DNA of 15,864 nt from Acidobacteriaceae bacterium (GTDB lineage: Bacteria > Acidobacteriota > Terriglobia > Terriglobales > Acidobacteriaceae). The stretch covers positions 1 to 15,864 of the forward strand of contig PMTP01000110.1 of NCBI GenBank assembly GCA_003167305.1, given 5' to 3'. Under the pieces are notes generated by a model. That model searched no databases and was not told the DNA's origin. It was given only the letters and a program-made list of their open reading frames with translations. Within the stretch, counting starts at the first letter, position 1. Every line of letters starts with the position of its first letter. Shown here piece by piece: positions 1-6,917 of this stretch. The translations under genes and the position numbers were made by a program.

Positions 1-800
1 CGGAGAATCTTGCAGCTCTCCATGATCTCCAGAGCGCGAACCAGCAAGCGGGCCGTCACGTCGCCGGCCGGCTGCACCGGCACGTCGAAATCCATCTCCG
101 CGTAGGCCGCGTAGGGAGCGGCGCGGCGAAGGTCCTGGGGCAGCCCGGAGGCACGCGCCACGGGACCGACAACGCCGAGCGCGACTGCCTTCTCGGTGGT
201 CAGAACGCCGATGCCCGCGCAGCGCGAACGAGCCGTCCGGCTGGTGGTGAAAATGGGAATCACGGTGCGGCCCATCTCCAGCTCAAGCGCCTCGACCAGT
301 CTGAGAATCGCCTGCGGGTCGGTAATGTCGCGATTGACCCCGCCGATGCGGTTCATCGAATAGTTGACGCGGTTGCCGCTGATCGCCTGAAGCACGTCCA
401 TCACCTTCTCGCGCAGTTCAAAGCAGGTCATGAACATCGTCTTGAAGCCCATCAGCTTGGCGGCGATGCCCGCCCAGAGTACGTGCGAGTGCAGCCGCTC
501 CAACTCCGCCATGATGACGCGAATATACTGTGCGCGCGGCGGTGGCGTGAGGCCGGTCAAGCCCTCCATGGCGTTGCAGAGCGTGAGCGTGTGGATATTC
601 GAACAGATGCCGCAGACCCGCTCCATCAACGCGATGACCTGAATGTAGTTGCGCGTCTCGGCCAGGTGCTCGATGCCGCGAAAGTTGAAGCCGATGTGCA
701 GCTTGGCGTCGATCACCGTCTCGCCTTCGCAGATCAGATCCAGCTTGTAAGGTTCTTCGAGCGCCGGGTGATATGGGCCCATGGGGATTTTGTAGCTCAT
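1..800 (-). CDS. Group 4 [NiFe] hydrogenase large subunit (NuoD/HycE C-terminal-like), partial at left edge
   Basis: The first 266 residues are visible; the rest lies beyond the window. The protein begins MSYKIPMGPYHPALEEPYKL and matches the NuoD/HycE/EchE large-subunit family. Residues 61-66 read RVCGIC followed by SNIHT, the N-terminal L1 motif whose two cysteines (C63, C66) bind the Ni-Fe centre in true hydrogenases; complex I NuoD proteins lack these cysteines. So the sequence supports a catalytic hydrogenase rather than a complex I subunit, but the C-terminal CxxC needed for proof is outside the window. Start: ATG at 800 with AGGAG (806-810) five bases upstream, and the ATG overlaps the stop of the NuoC-like gene (TCAT on the plus strand at 797-800). 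In the enzyme this subunit holds the H2-producing/consuming site on the cytoplasmic side. The subgroup within group 4 cannot be fixed from this fragment. Confidence 0.92.
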   Translation of the reverse strand, partial: MSYKIPMGPYHPALEEPYKLDLICEGETVIDAKLHIGFNFRGIEHLAETRNYIQVIALMERVCGICSNIHTLTLCNAMEGLTGLTPPPRAQYIRVIMAELERLHSHVLWAGIAAKLMGFKTMFMTCFELREKVMDVLQAISGNRVNYSMNRIGGVNRDITDPQAILRLVEALELEMGRTVIPIFTTSRTARSRCAGIGVLTTEKAVALGVVGPVARASGLPQDLRRAAPYAAYAEMDFDVPVQPAGDVTARLLVRALEIMESCKIL

Positions 801-1222
801 TTTTTCTCCTGACTGGCGGCCACGGCGTCGCGCAGGTTCACGCCCGATGTATCACCCTGGCGCAGCAGCAATGGTTCGTACTCACGGCCCTGAAAGTCCA
901 GGGAATATTCCTCATGAATCTCGCGCTCAATCCAGTCCGCGCCCTCGCACAAGTCAAAAATGCTTTCAATCGAATTGCCGGTCAACAGAAAGGAAAAGCC
1001 CAGCAACTGGCCATCGAGGTCCCAGTGGTATTCCAGGCGAAAGCCCTCTTCTTTTGGCAACTGATAGGCGGTGATGGTGATGAAGCGCGCATGAAGCTCG
1101 TTCATCGCCTTGGCCAGCTCGCGCACATTCGTCGCGCCCAGCGTGAGCCAATGCACGCCGCCCTTTTCAATCCAGGGTTCGGTGATCCCCAGTTTTTCTG
1201 AAATGCTTTCGAGCGGGGTCAT
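797..1222 (-). CDS. NuoC/HycE N-terminal-like hydrogenase subunit (30 kDa-subunit family)
   Basis: 141 residues, starting MTPLESISEKLGITEPWIEK. The open frame extends further upstream, but that part overlaps the ferredoxin-like gene in another frame. The chosen ATG at 1222 has GGAGG (1229-1233) at good spacing and forms an ATGA overlap (1219-1222) with the upstream stop. The segment GNSIESIFDLCEGADWIERE, then IHEEYSLDFQG, matches the NuoC/HycE N-terminal signature (SI..IFP.A.W.EREV.D.FGI.F.G). In complex I and group 4 hydrogenases this subunit packs against the large and small subunits and helps hold the peripheral arm together. In E. coli HycE the same domain is fused to the catalytic domain; here the two are separate and coupled genes, as in Ech and Mbh. 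No membrane segment. Confidence 0.9.
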   Translation of the reverse strand: MTPLESISEKLGITEPWIEKGGVHWLTLGATNVRELAKAMNELHARFITITAYQLPKEEGFRLEYHWDLDGQLLGFSFLLTGNSIESIFDLCEGADWIEREIHEEYSLDFQGREYEPLLLRQGDTSGVNLRDAVAASQEKK

Positions 1223-1641
1223 TGCGTGCCTCCAGGGACGGGTTCTGCCGCGGGTACGGCGGCTGCCGGCGGCGCAGCAACGGCCGGCTTGACAGTCTGC
1301 TTGCGGGCCACGGTGTAGGATTTTTTCAACTCGCCGATGGTCAGGTAAATTGGCGGGCACTCCGAGTCCTGGCTGAGCGCGTGTTCCTTGCAGCCCTCGA
1401 CGCACCGCCCGCAGAAGGTACATTGGCCGGGATCGTAGCTCCAGGTGAACTCGCCCTTGCCGCCCTTGAACTCGATGGCGCGCGCGGTGCAGCGCATCTT
1501 GCAGATTGCGCAGCCCGAGCAGAGCGCGGGATCGAAGCGGACAAGGCCGCGGTAGTGCTCACTCACTTTGGGGCGCGCGGGAAAGAGCGTTGTCCGCGAG
1601 CCGCCCCACAGGTTCTTCCACATCATGGTCAGAATATTCAT
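1219..1641 (-). CDS. 2[4Fe-4S] ferredoxin-type hydrogenase subunit (NuoI/HycF/EchF-like)
   Basis: 140 residues. Two complete 4Fe-4S ligand sets are visible: C41-x2-C44-x2-C47-x3-C51 (CSGCAICKMRC) and C74-x2-C77-x2-C80-x3-C84 (CTFCGRCVEGC). This is the electron-entry subunit expected to pass electrons from soluble ferredoxin to the small subunit. The proline that usually follows the last cysteine of each motif is absent (CT and CK). From about residue 115 there is a low-complexity Ala/Pro/Val tail with no obvious role. ATG at 1641 overlaps the stop of the HycD-like gene (1638-1641, ATGA), so translation is probably coupled. Its position between the membrane anchor and the NuoC-like gene supports assignment to this complex rather than to a free ferredoxin. 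Confidence 0.9.
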   Translation of the reverse strand: MNILTMMWKNLWGGSRTTLFPARPKVSEHYRGLVRFDPALCSGCAICKMRCTARAIEFKGGKGEFTWSYDPGQCTFCGRCVEGCKEHALSQDSECPPIYLTIGELKKSYTVARKQTVKPAVAAPPAAAVPAAEPVPGGTQ

Positions 1642-2564
1642 GCTCTAAACCTCATAAAAAGCGCGGATGCAACGGCCAGAACCGCGAAGATCAGCGTGCA
1701 TTGCCAGTAAAAGCGCACCGTGGTATCGATCTGCAAGCGCGCCGTGGCCGCCGCCACCACCGACAGCAGAAGCACGAGGCCGAAGGAGAGCGCGACGAAG
1801 ACCAGAGCGGCAACCCACCAGAGCGTGAAGGCCGGAGCAATCAGCGTGGCCACCAGGCCCGTCGCCGCAACCCACTCCAGCCCATGCGAAAGCTCCCACA
1901 TGGCCAGCTCGGGTCCGGCGTACTCGGTCATCGGCCCGGAGTAGATCTCCTGCTCCGCGTTGGGCAGCGAGAAGGGATTCAAGTGCAGCTTGGCGGGCAG
2001 GCAAACCAGAATCGCCACAATGCCCAGCCAGCGCAACGGCGAGCTGGGCAGTTGCGCCAGCGCCTGGAGGCTGAAGGTGTGCTGCGAGGCGGCGATGGAA
2101 AGAATGGCCAGCAAGAAGACGATGTTGTACGAGACGCTGAGGACGGCTTCGCGCGCCGAGCCGATCTCGCCGAAGATTGAGCCGGAAGAAAAGCCTGCTG
2201 CGATGATGCACATCGACGGAAGTTCAAGCAGCGCCAGCAGCAGAATCAGATCGCCCTGAAAGCCGCCCGATGCGGGCAGCACCGGCAACAGGCCCACCGC
2301 GCCCGCCGCCGCCGAAACCGCAATCAGCGGCCAGGCCCTCATCAGCAGGCCGGCGATGCCGATGCGTGGTGGCGTGGACTTGCCCAGCAGCTTGATGAAG
2401 TCGAAGAAGGGCTGCATAAAGGGCGGCCCAATGCGCCCCTGCATGCGCGCAACCGCCTTGCGTTCGACCCAGAGGAAGAACCACGCGGCGGGCACGGCGA
2501 AGAGCAAGCCGGGAAAGATGAGCAGGCGCGCTAAGGCAGTTTGTAATTCAAGAAACAGATTCAT
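1638..2564 (-). CDS. Group 4 hydrogenase membrane anchor subunit (NuoH/HycD/EchB-like)
   Basis: 308 residues, very hydrophobic, about eight membrane segments. Residues 32-48 (WVERKAVARMQGRIGPP) are the classic NuoH/HycD signature; DFIKLLGKS follows at 55-63, GSAREAV at 135-141, and the conserved cytoplasmic loop PNAEQEIYSGPMTEYAG lies at 201-217. The family forms the membrane base next to the small subunit and links the redox reaction in the peripheral arm to ion pumping. Length is as expected for HycD/EchB. Start ATG at 2564 overlaps the stop of the small-subunit gene (ATGA, 2561-2564). Loops between helices keep several conserved acidic residues (E34, E136, E204, E206, E215) of the kind implicated in coupling in complex I; this last point is family knowledge, not shown here. 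Confidence 0.93.
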   Translation of the reverse strand: MNLFLELQTALARLLIFPGLLFAVPAAWFFLWVERKAVARMQGRIGPPFMQPFFDFIKLLGKSTPPRIGIAGLLMRAWPLIAVSAAAGAVGLLPVLPASGGFQGDLILLLALLELPSMCIIAAGFSSGSIFGEIGSAREAVLSVSYNIVFLLAILSIAASQHTFSLQALAQLPSSPLRWLGIVAILVCLPAKLHLNPFSLPNAEQEIYSGPMTEYAGPELAMWELSHGLEWVAATGLVATLIAPAFTLWWVAALVFVALSFGLVLLLSVVAAATARLQIDTTVRFYWQCTLIFAVLAVASALFMRFRA

Positions 2565-3109
2565 GCCTGCACCTCTTCATTTTTCGTTTCCGTTATGGCC
2601 GCGCATGAGCAAGCGCCATTGCATCCCGGCCCGACCAAAGGCATGACGACCGGCGCAATGGGCAGCTTTTTCGAGGCTCTCTCGGCCAGAATCTCCGCCG
2701 CCTTGGCGACGCCCTGGATAATGGCGTCGGGACGAGGCGGGCAGCCGGGGACAAAGACATCCACCGGAACGTGCCGGTTGAGCGGCCCGTCCAGCGTACG
2801 GCTGTCAATGAAGACGTTCGTCGTCGCCGGGCAGGAGCCGATGGCCACCACTGCCTTGGGTCCGCAGACCTGGTCGTAGACAGTCTTGATGGCGTTCACC
2901 GCGTTGTGGGTTACGGGTCCGGTGATGCAAAGAATGTCAGCGTGGCGCGGCGAGCCTTCCAGGCGCACACCCAACTGCTCGGCATCGTAACGCGGCGTGA
3001 GGCTGGCGATCAGTTCAATATCGCAGCCGTTGCAACTGCCCCCGTTCATGTGGAAGAGCCATGGGCTGTGGCGCCGGGAGTAGCACATCAATTTGTTCCA
3101 GAGGTTCAT
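2561..3109 (-). CDS. Group 4 hydrogenase small subunit (NuoB/HycG/EchC-like)
   Basis: 182 residues. The four ligands of the proximal [4Fe-4S] (N2-like) cluster are visible: C26 and C29 in GGSCNGCDIE, C93 in IGSCPATTN and C123 in VPGCPPRPD. This is the NuoB/HycG/MbhJ family, which hands electrons to the active site in the large subunit. Start ATG at 3109 with GGAGG (3116-3120) upstream; it overlaps the stop of the fused antiporter gene (ATGA, 3106-3109). The C-terminal end, about residues 160-170, adds a cysteine-rich stretch GPGCNGACSC (C163, C167, C169) that I do not recognise as part of the core family fold. No signal peptide: group 4 small subunits stay cytoplasmic, as the sequence suggests here. 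Confidence 0.92.
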   Translation of the reverse strand: MNLWNKLMCYSRRHSPWLFHMNGGSCNGCDIELIASLTPRYDAEQLGVRLEGSPRHADILCITGPVTHNAVNAIKTVYDQVCGPKAVVAIGSCPATTNVFIDSRTLDGPLNRHVPVDVFVPGCPPRPDAIIQGVAKAAEILAERASKKLPIAPVVMPLVGPGCNGACSCAAITETKNEEVQA

Positions 3110-6100
3110 GGCCTACCTCCCAGCAGCATTTGCAGCGCGTTCGGCCAAATGCCGGCAGCCAGCAGCAGCACCACCAGCGCAACGATCACGGCCTGCAAAA
3201 CAAAAGGCTCCTTTGTTGGATGCGATGGGGTTGGCGGTGGACTCGGCTCGCCCGGCGGACCCCACCAGATGCGGGTCAAAGCCAATGTGTATGCAATCAG
3301 CGCCAGGATCGACGAGACAATGAAAACCCCTGCCAGCGGCCATCCAATCTGCACGGCTGTCTCGTAGAGTCTCCAGCGGCCGATGAAGCCCATCGTCGGC
3401 GGAATGCCCAGCATCGCCAACATTCCAAAGAGGAAGCCAAAGGTGCTGACCGGGTAGCGCACGGCCAGGCCCTTCGGTTCGCCTTCGAGTGCGCCGTCAG
3501 CCTCGGGGCCGCTGAGGCAGATGAAGAGCAATGCCTTGGCCAGAGCGTGAGTAGAGGCTGCAATCACTGCGCCGTCCAACCCAAGCAAACTGATAGAAGC
3601 TGCTCCCAGTATCAGGAAGCCGACGTCCTCGACCGTAGAAAGAACCAGTAGGCGCTTGAGGCTGCATTGCGAAAGCATCAAAAGAGCAGCCAGGAACGAT
3701 GTCGCGGCCGCCACGCACAGCAGCACTGGATGAAGATGGTAGGAGTCAGGAATGGTGCGCGCGGAAACGATGAACTCGCCAAAGGCGGCCATATCAACGA
3801 CGGCAATAATCAAACCTAGAACTACGGCCGGAACTTCGTCGGCCAGACTGAGCAGCCAGAAGAATAATGGCACCGCGGCCAGCTTCACGCAGACGCTGGT
3901 GATAAACAGCGCCCAAGCCCATTCATACTGTCCCTGCTCCAACAAAAGACCGCTGGCCACAAGGGACAATGCCGAGATAAGCACCACGGCCAGGTAAGTC
4001 AGCTTTGCCGCTTGCGTGCGCGCGCTCTGCCAGACCAGCGCCACGGTCAGGAATGCGCCCAGTTCCAGGAACCCAAGGCGCAACCAATGATTGGGAACAA
4101 CCACAACCAAGCCCGCCACGGTGGCAGCGCCGGCCAGCGTCATCAGTGGCGCAAAGCGGCGGCTCTTCTTGTGCGCGAGAGCGGCCAGCACCAAGGCGAG
4201 TCCGGCCAGGCCGCAAGCGGCAATCAGCAGCTTCGGCATCTCCAAATTCGGCAAGGCAATGATCGAATTCCAGCCGGATACGCCAAGCGCAAACCAGCGA
4301 ACCCCAGCCAGTATCGCCGCCGCCAGCACTATCACCAGCGCCAATGCATGCCGTTCCATCCACGAAACCACCACGCCCAACCCGCGTGAAGCAGCCAGCA
4401 AGCCGCGCCAAACGCCCAGATAAACCGCGTCCACATTCGACCAGCGGAAGAACTCATGCCAGTTTTGCAGGAAGATGCTGGAGAAATCGCCCGCAGTCAG
4501 TCTTCCCTGCTCTGACAACGGCTCGCCTCCGGTGAAGATTCCCCCTCCGGCCAGCGCCGCTCCGGCACTCTGCGTAGGACGCGAGACGTAAGCAACCGCG
4601 TAGATCGCCCCGCCCACAATCAACGAAAACACCGCCAGCACCAGGCCGCCCACGCTGGAGAAGCTGCCCGCATCGGACGACAGCCCAAGCCACGTTACAT
4701 TCACCGCGCTCATTTGCAGCGCATTCAGAATCGGATTGAGCAGGTAGTTGACCGCCAACTGCGGCGCGACGCCCAGAATGACGCTGCCAGCGGCCAAAAA
4801 GCCCATGCCCCAGACCATCGTCGGCGGGGACTCGTGCGCGTCTTTGGTCGCCTCGGTCGTGGGGCCCAGAAAGACCGCGCTGGTAGCCTTGGCGCAAAGA
4901 AAGACCGTGCCCAGGCTGACCGCCCAGGCCACCATCGCGGGAACGGCCCATCCGGCCTGCAACGCCGCCGCGTAGAGCATCCACTTACTGGCGAAGCCGC
5001 TCATCAGCGGAACGCCCGCCATGCTGCCCACGCCGATCAGCCACGACAACGTCGTCCGCGGCATCTTCTGCGCCAGGCCGCCCAGCTGGTTCATGTCGCG
5101 CGTGCCAGAGGCGTGCTGCACCGAGCCGGCGGTCAAAAACAGCCCGCCTTTGAAAAATCCGTGATTCAGGCAATGCAGCAGCCCCGCGGCAATCGCCAGC
5201 GGCGTGCCGATGCCGATGCCCATCATCATGTAGCCGATCTGGCTCACCGTCGAGAAGGCCAGCATACGCTTCAGATCCGTCTGCACCATCGCGTACATCA
5301 CGCCCACGGCCATCGTGACAGTGCCGATCCAGACCAGAGTCGCGCTGCCCCAGGCGAATCCGCCATTCACGGGCCACGCGCCAAAGCTGTGCATGCGGCA
5401 GGCCAGATAAACGCCGGCCTTCACGTAACAGGCAGCGTGCAGCAGGGCGCTCACCGGGGTGGGCGCGGCCATCGCTTCGGGAATCCAGGTGTGCAGAGGC
5501 ACCTGCACGGATTTCGCCACCAGCGCCACCAGCATCAGAACAAAAACGCCGCCGGTAAAGGCATGCGCCACCGCCGGATCGGTCCACAGCGCGCTGCCCG
5601 TGCGGTGGTAGACCACCAGAATCGCCGCCAGCAGGCCGTAGCCCGCGATGTGGGTCATGAGCAGCACTTTGCGCGCTCCAGCGACCGCCTCGCGGTTGGT
5701 GTACCAGAAGCCCACCAAACTGAACGAGCACAACCCGACCAGCTCCCAGCAGAGATAGAAGAAGAAGAGGTTGGCGCTGTAGACCAGCCCAACGAAGCCG
5801 GCGATGAAGACCAGCATCGAGGCGTAGAAGCGGGTGGCGGCCTTGTCGTGCGCCATGTAGCCGATGGAATAGAGCAGCACGAATGCGCCCAGCCCCGACC
5901 CCATCAAAGCAAAAAGGACGCTGAGCGCGTCCACGTGAAAGACCAGAGCCAGCGGCCCATCCCAGTGGAGCACGTTCAGATCGATAGCCTGCCCTGCCTT
6001 GACCCAGCCAATCAGCCCCGCCACGGAAGCCACTGCCGGCAGGCAGGCAAGAAAGGCCAGTATCCCCTTAGTCCTTGCGGAACAGAGCTTTGCGACAAGA

Positions 6101-6186
6101 ATCTGCAGCGCGGCGCCCAGCAGAAGCGAGCACGGCGCGATCAGGATAAGAGTTGCTGCGTTCATACCTGCAATGCTAGTTTGCAA
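3106..6186 (-). CDS. Fused double antiporter-like subunit (NuoL-like + NuoN-like) of the group 4 hydrogenase
   Basis: 1026 residues counted from a TTG at 6186; typical NuoL is about 600 and NuoN about 480. Module 1 (about 10-610) is NuoL/HyfB/MrpA-like: WELVGLCSFSLVGFWY with E148, KSVQVPLHTWIPEAM with K225, K256 in YVKAGVYL, TDLKRMLAFSTVSQIGY, NHGFFKGGLF, GFASKW with K401, and the NuoL-type NVDAVYLGVWRGL stretch near 585. Module 2 (about 615-1026) is NuoN/HyfF-like: FLELGAFL (E708), VKLAAVPLFFWL (K768), CSLKRLLVLSTVEDVGF, THALAKALLF (K884). Together about 25 membrane segments. Role inferred: ion translocation driven by electron flow to H+. Start is uncertain: TTG at 6186 has GGAG five bases upstream, whereas ATG at 6165 (residue 8) has no spaced ribosome site but fits a leaderless start. 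First gene of the operon; ATGA overlap with the small-subunit gene. Confidence 0.88.
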   Translation of the reverse strand: MQTSIAGMNAATLILIAPCSLLLGAALQILVAKLCSARTKGILAFLACLPAVASVAGLIGWVKAGQAIDLNVLHWDGPLALVFHVDALSVLFALMGSGLGAFVLLYSIGYMAHDKAATRFYASMLVFIAGFVGLVYSANLFFFYLCWELVGLCSFSLVGFWYTNREAVAGARKVLLMTHIAGYGLLAAILVVYHRTGSALWTDPAVAHAFTGGVFVLMLVALVAKSVQVPLHTWIPEAMAAPTPVSALLHAACYVKAGVYLACRMHSFGAWPVNGGFAWGSATLVWIGTVTMAVGVMYAMVQTDLKRMLAFSTVSQIGYMMMGIGIGTPLAIAAGLLHCLNHGFFKGGLFLTAGSVQHASGTRDMNQLGGLAQKMPRTTLSWLIGVGSMAGVPLMSGFASKWMLYAAALQAGWAVPAMVAWAVSLGTVFLCAKATSAVFLGPTTEATKDAHESPPTMVWGMGFLAAGSVILGVAPQLAVNYLLNPILNALQMSAVNVTWLGLSSDAGSFSSVGGLVLAVFSLIVGGAIYAVAYVSRPTQSAGAALAGGGIFTGGEPLSEQGRLTAGDFSSIFLQNWHEFFRWSNVDAVYLGVWRGLLAASRGLGVVVSWMERHALALVIVLAAAILAGVRWFALGVSGWNSIIALPNLEMPKLLIAACGLAGLALVLAALAHKKSRRFAPLMTLAGAATVAGLVVVVPNHWLRLGFLELGAFLTVALVWQSARTQAAKLTYLAVVLISALSLVASGLLLEQGQYEWAWALFITSVCVKLAAVPLFFWLLSLADEVPAVVLGLIIAVVDMAAFGEFIVSARTIPDSYHLHPVLLCVAAATSFLAALLMLSQCSLKRLLVLSTVEDVGFLILGAASISLLGLDGAVIAASTHALAKALLFICLSGPEADGALEGEPKGLAVRYPVSTFGFLFGMLAMLGIPPTMGFIGRWRLYETAVQIGWPLAGVFIVSSILALIAYTLALTRIWWGPPGEPSPPPTPSHPTKEPFVLQAVIVALVVLLLAAGIWPNALQMLLGGRP
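6173..6178 (-). promoter_or_regulatory. Candidate -10 box for the hydrogenase operon
   Basis: TAGCAT on the minus strand, four of six matches to TATAAT, with no good -35 box, as expected for an activator-dependent promoter. Transcription would begin at about 6166, next to the ATG at 6165, giving a practically leaderless message. If translation instead starts at the TTG at 6186, the true promoter must be further upstream and this hexamer is coding. Confidence 0.3.
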
Positions 6187-6199
6187 GTGCTCTCCGGGC

Positions 6200-6215
6200 T
6201 GTGATGAGCCTCACC
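6200..6215. promoter_or_regulatory. Crp/Fnr-family-like operator upstream of the hydrogenase operon
   Basis: TGTGA-TGAGCC-TCACC matches the Crp consensus TGTGA-N6-TCACA at nine of ten positions. Its centre (6207.5) is 41.5 bases upstream of 6166. On the minus strand a TAGCAT hexamer (6178 to 6173, four of six matches to TATAAT) sits where the -10 box of a class II activated promoter starting near 6166 would lie. The identity of the regulator is not known; Crp, Fnr and their many relatives share this half-site type. Confidence 0.5.
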
Positions 6216-6224
6216 TTTAGGGTC

Positions 6225-6247
6225 ATCGTCCTGCAATGCGGGACGAT
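6225..6247. repeat. Inverted repeat between divergent operons
   Basis: ATCGTCC (6225-6231) and GGACGAT (6241-6247) form a perfect 7-bp inverted repeat around nine bases. It lies 10 bp beyond the Crp-like site in the 278-bp region separating the hydrogenase operon from the sigma-factor operon. It could be a second operator; it is too short to call a terminator and has no T run. Confidence 0.3.
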
Positions 6248-6401
6248 TCACCGCACTGCCTCCGAATCTTCCTGAAGTCGAACGCATTTCTGCCGCTATC
6301 CTAAATCGATTCGATAGATTCCAAAACGTCAAGCCGGCATATCCCGCAGCCCGACAAGAGGATTATCGGCAGAAAAAAACTGGACTACCGCAGATTTCCT
6401 G

Positions 6402-6432
6402 TTAACCATTCAAGGCTCCCGTGTGTTATACC
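6402..6432 (+). promoter_or_regulatory. Candidate promoter of the sigma/anti-sigma operon
   Basis: TATACC (6427-6432) is preceded by TGT (6424-6426), an extended -10 arrangement; a weak -35 TTAACC lies at 6402-6407 with a long 19-base spacer. Transcription would start near 6439, leaving about 26 bases before the ATG at 6465. The alternative, an ECF-type promoter recognised by the operon's own sigma factor, could not be picked out by eye. Confidence 0.25.
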
Positions 6433-6464
6433 GGTGGTTTCAAATCTTCAGCCTGGAGGCAAGT

Positions 6465-6902
6465 ATGGTGGACATATTGGTACCGATCGCAGTATTCACA
6501 ATGATTGGCTGGATCGTGTGGGTGATCTTCTCTTCCGTGCGGCGCTACAAGACGGCCAAGGTGCAAGGGGAAGTGGCCGAGGCGCTGCTGGCCCGCTTTG
6601 ACTCAGCGCAGTCGATGCTGGCTTACGTGGAGACCGAGGGCGGCAGAAAATTTCTTTCCTCTCTGGCGCAGGAGTCGGGAACCGCCTACGGCAGTATCCT
6701 TGACTGTACGCGGTGGGGTCTGGTCTTCCTGATCGTGGGCGGAACGGTGTGCTGGATGCACTCGGCCGGAGTGGTTGACCACGATGCGCAGGTGATGGGA
6801 ATCCTGGCGGTGGCGCTGGGCATTGGACTGGAAGCGTCGGCGGTGGTTTCCTACTATGCCTCCCGCGCGCTGGGACTGGTGAACTCAAAACCGAAGGCTT
6901 GA
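6465..6902 (+). CDS. Small membrane protein of unknown function, first gene of the ECF sigma operon
   Basis: 145 residues from ATG 6465, chosen over a GTG at 6423 because GGAGG (6455-6459) lies five bases before it and because the hydrophobic N-terminus then begins at residue 4. Membrane segment 1 covers about residues 4-23; a soluble, charged stretch (about 25-80, VRRYKTAKVQGEVAEALLAR and RFDSAQ) follows; segments 2 and 3 span about 83-98 and 109-131. The layout (one helix, a cytoplasmic segment, a two-helix hairpin) resembles small membrane proteins of unknown function found next to ECF sigma factors in acidobacteria, but I cannot name a family with confidence. It sits 15 bases upstream of the sigma gene and is probably co-transcribed. 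A sensory or stress-response role is a guess from context only. Confidence 0.8.
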   Translation: MVDILVPIAVFTMIGWIVWVIFSSVRRYKTAKVQGEVAEALLARFDSAQSMLAYVETEGGRKFLSSLAQESGTAYGSILDCTRWGLVFLIVGGTVCWMHSAGVVDHDAQVMGILAVALGIGLEASAVVSYYASRALGLVNSKPKA

Positions 6903-6917
6903 TCGCGGGTGGCGGAA

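Noticed and set aside
1223..1423. N-terminal extension of the NuoC-like frame
   Set aside because: It overlaps the 4Fe-4S subunit gene in another frame, and an ATG with a good ribosome site lies at 1222.
1..6186. Interpretation as a respiratory complex I (nuo) cluster
   Set aside because: The large subunit keeps the RVCGIC Ni-binding motif, the small set of six genes lacks NuoE/F/G and NuoA/J/K in view, and the fused antiporter is not nuo-like.
4714..6204. 496-residue plus-strand frame rich in His, Gln and Arg
   Set aside because: Antisense of the fused antiporter gene; composition typical of a GC-rich shadow frame and no domain recognised.
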